DNA from: DATIRA01 sp964553405
GTDB lineage: Bacteria > Pseudomonadota > Gammaproteobacteria > Steroidobacterales > Steroidobacteraceae
Direction of reading: 5' to 3'
Assembly: GCA_964553405.1 (NCBI GenBank)
Contig: CAZKLS010000071.1
Location: forward strand, 1-14,626
Length of the DNA stretch: 14,626 bases
Shown: one piece after another, positions 13,796 to 14,626 of the stretch
Position numbering within the stretch: position 1 is the first letter of the stretch
Layout: the number at the start of each line of letters is the position of its first letter
The notes under the pieces: generated by a model
The model's input: only the letters and a program-made list of their open reading frames with translations
Told to the model about the DNA's origin: nothing
The model's database searches: none
Program-made: the position numbers and the translations under genes

Positions 13796-14626
13796 TTGAG
13801 CAAAAAGGCAGGCAAGCAGGCCAGGAAAACACCCGTTCGCAAGGCTCCGGCGAAGACGAGCCAGGCCCGCCGCAAGGCCGCGCCGGCGCGCAAGAGCGCC
13901 GCCCGCGCCGCCCCCAAGACCGCGGCGAAAGCGACCCGGACGGCGAAGACTCCGAAGGCCAGCGCGGTCAAGACGAAGGCCCCGGTGAAGGCCCGGACCA
14001 AGGCGCCGGCCAAGGCGCCCGCCAAGGCCAAGGCACCGGCGAAGGCCAAGGCGCCCGCCAAGGCCAAGGCGCCGGTCAAGGCGGCGCAGAAGAAAGGGGC
14101 GGCCGCCAGGGCCCCGGCGCGCAAGTCCGCACCGGCCACCGAGAAGCCGGCACGCAAGACCCGCCGCGCAGCAGCCGCCGAGGCGCAGCCGGCTGCGCCG
14201 GCCCCGGCCGCCGCACCGGCTAAGACGGCGCGCAAGGCCGGCCGCAAGGCCAGGAGCAAGGCGCGCGCGGCCGCCGAGAAGCTCGAGATCATGCTGCCGG
14301 CCAGCACGCCGGAAGACCGTCAGTCCCAGCTGAAGCTGCTGATTGCGCGCGGCAAGGAGCAGAGCTTCCTGACGTATGCGGAGGTCAATGACCACCTGCC
14401 GAGCGAGATCGTCGATCCGGAGCAGATCGAAGACATCGTGCAGATGATCAACGACATGGGCATCCCGGTGTACGAGAAGGCACCGGATGCCGAGGCGCTG
14501 CTGCTGCGCGAGCCGGTGGTCACCGACGAGGAAGCCGCCGAGGAAGCCGCCGCCGCACTCGCCACCACCGTCGACGCCGAGTTCGGCCGCACCACCGACC
14601 CGGTGCGCATGTACATGCGCGAGATG
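13796..14626 (+). CDS. rpoD: RNA polymerase primary sigma factor sigma-70, N-terminal 277 residues (partial) with long basic tail
   Basis: Housekeeping sigma factor. Region 1.1 starts near residue 172 (PEDRQSQLKLLIARGKEQSFLTYAEVNDHLP) and matches the E. coli N-terminus closely; an acidic DEEAAEEAAAA stretch (244-254) and region 1.2 (GRTTDPVRMYMREM) follow, then the window ends. Ahead of region 1.1 lies a tail of about 165 residues with 51 Lys/Arg and only 4 acidic residues, rich in Ala and Pro, with KAKAPA repeats at 79-96. Start: TTG at 13796 with GAGG (13784-13787) 8 nt upstream. An in-frame ATG at 14291 (residue 166) would give an E. coli-sized protein, but it has a weaker ribosome-binding site and would leave 165 open codons unexplained. 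Tails of this composition are known on betaproteobacterial RpoD. Confidence 0.95.
   Translation, partial: MSKKAGKQARKTPVRKAPAKTSQARRKAAPARKSAARAAPKTAAKATRTAKTPKASAVKTKAPVKARTKAPAKAPAKAKAPAKAKAPAKAKAPVKAAQKKGAAARAPARKSAPATEKPARKTRRAAAAEAQPAAPAPAAAPAKTARKAGRKARSKARAAAEKLEIMLPASTPEDRQSQLKLLIARGKEQSFLTYAEVNDHLPSEIVDPEQIEDIVQMINDMGIPVYEKAPDAEALLLREPVVTDEEAAEEAAAALATTVDAEFGRTTDPVRMYMREM
14000..14083 (+). repeat. Imperfect tandem repeat encoding KAPA/KAKAPA in the rpoD tail
   Basis: Two 12-bp units (14000-14023; AAG GCG CCS GCC) followed by three 18-bp units at 14024-14041, 14042-14059 and 14060-14077, encoding KAKAPA, KAKAPA and KAKAPV. All units are multiples of three, so length changes keep the frame. 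Units differ mainly at third positions, which suggests the peptide is under selection. Confidence 0.85.

Noticed and set aside
11887..14307. Very long minus-strand open frame (806 codons) opposite dnaG and rpoD
   Set aside because: High-GC antisense shadow: dnaG and rpoD on the plus strand match known families throughout, and the minus-strand product shows no motif.

Overview
The window is a high-GC (visibly well above 60%), gene-dense stretch of a gammaproteobacterial core chromosome. The clearest taxonomic marker is the macromolecular-synthesis operon rpsU-yqeY-dnaG-rpoD, divergent from tsaD as in E. coli and Pseudomonas. Cca, DnaG, S21, TsaD, FolB and the sigma-70 core align almost residue by residue with what I remember of gammaproteobacterial proteins. 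I cannot name the genus. I see no insertion sequence, prophage, CRISPR array, tRNA, rRNA or other sign of horizontal transfer.

Layout. (1) 1-947, minus: the first 315 residues of a class II (adenosylcobalamin-dependent) ribonucleotide reductase, running off the left edge. (2) 948-1517: a 570-bp regulatory region holding a good sigma-70 promoter for the reductase with an AT-rich upstream tract, two NrdR-box-like palindromes, and a sigma-E-like promoter facing the next gene. (3) 1518-3790, plus: a DegQ/MucD-type periplasmic protease translationally coupled (TGATG) to an NDUFA9-like NAD(P)-binding protein. (4) 3760-4935, minus: a lipoprotein zinc aminopeptidase of the PF10023 type, whose start codon overlaps that of cca (4934-6175, plus). 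(5) 6168-8159, minus: a MidA/NDUFAF7-type methyltransferase followed by undecaprenyl-diphosphatase UppP. (6) 8249-9001, plus: a PTR1-like pteridine reductase, convergent with (7) tsaD-folB-folK (10974-9037, minus). (8) 11084 to the right edge, plus: rpsU, yqeY, dnaG and the start of rpoD.

Functions. The genes serve DNA precursor supply, envelope protein quality control, tRNA maturation and modification (CCA addition, t6A), lipid-carrier recycling for peptidoglycan, and folate/pterin synthesis. They also cover initiation of translation, replication and transcription. Three pterin/folate genes (pteridine reductase, folB, folK) sit together on opposite strands.

Most worth a second look: the lysine/alanine/proline-rich histone-H1-like N-terminal tail of about 165 residues on RpoD; the (CTATCCC)4 heptamer repeat directly abutting the dnaG start, G-rich on the opposite strand; the nested palindromes and NrdR-like boxes between nrdJ and degQ; the sigma-E-like promoter before degQ; and the overlapping divergent ATGs of cca and the aminopeptidase. 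I found no evidence for a wholly new multi-gene system; the unusual content is regulatory and architectural.
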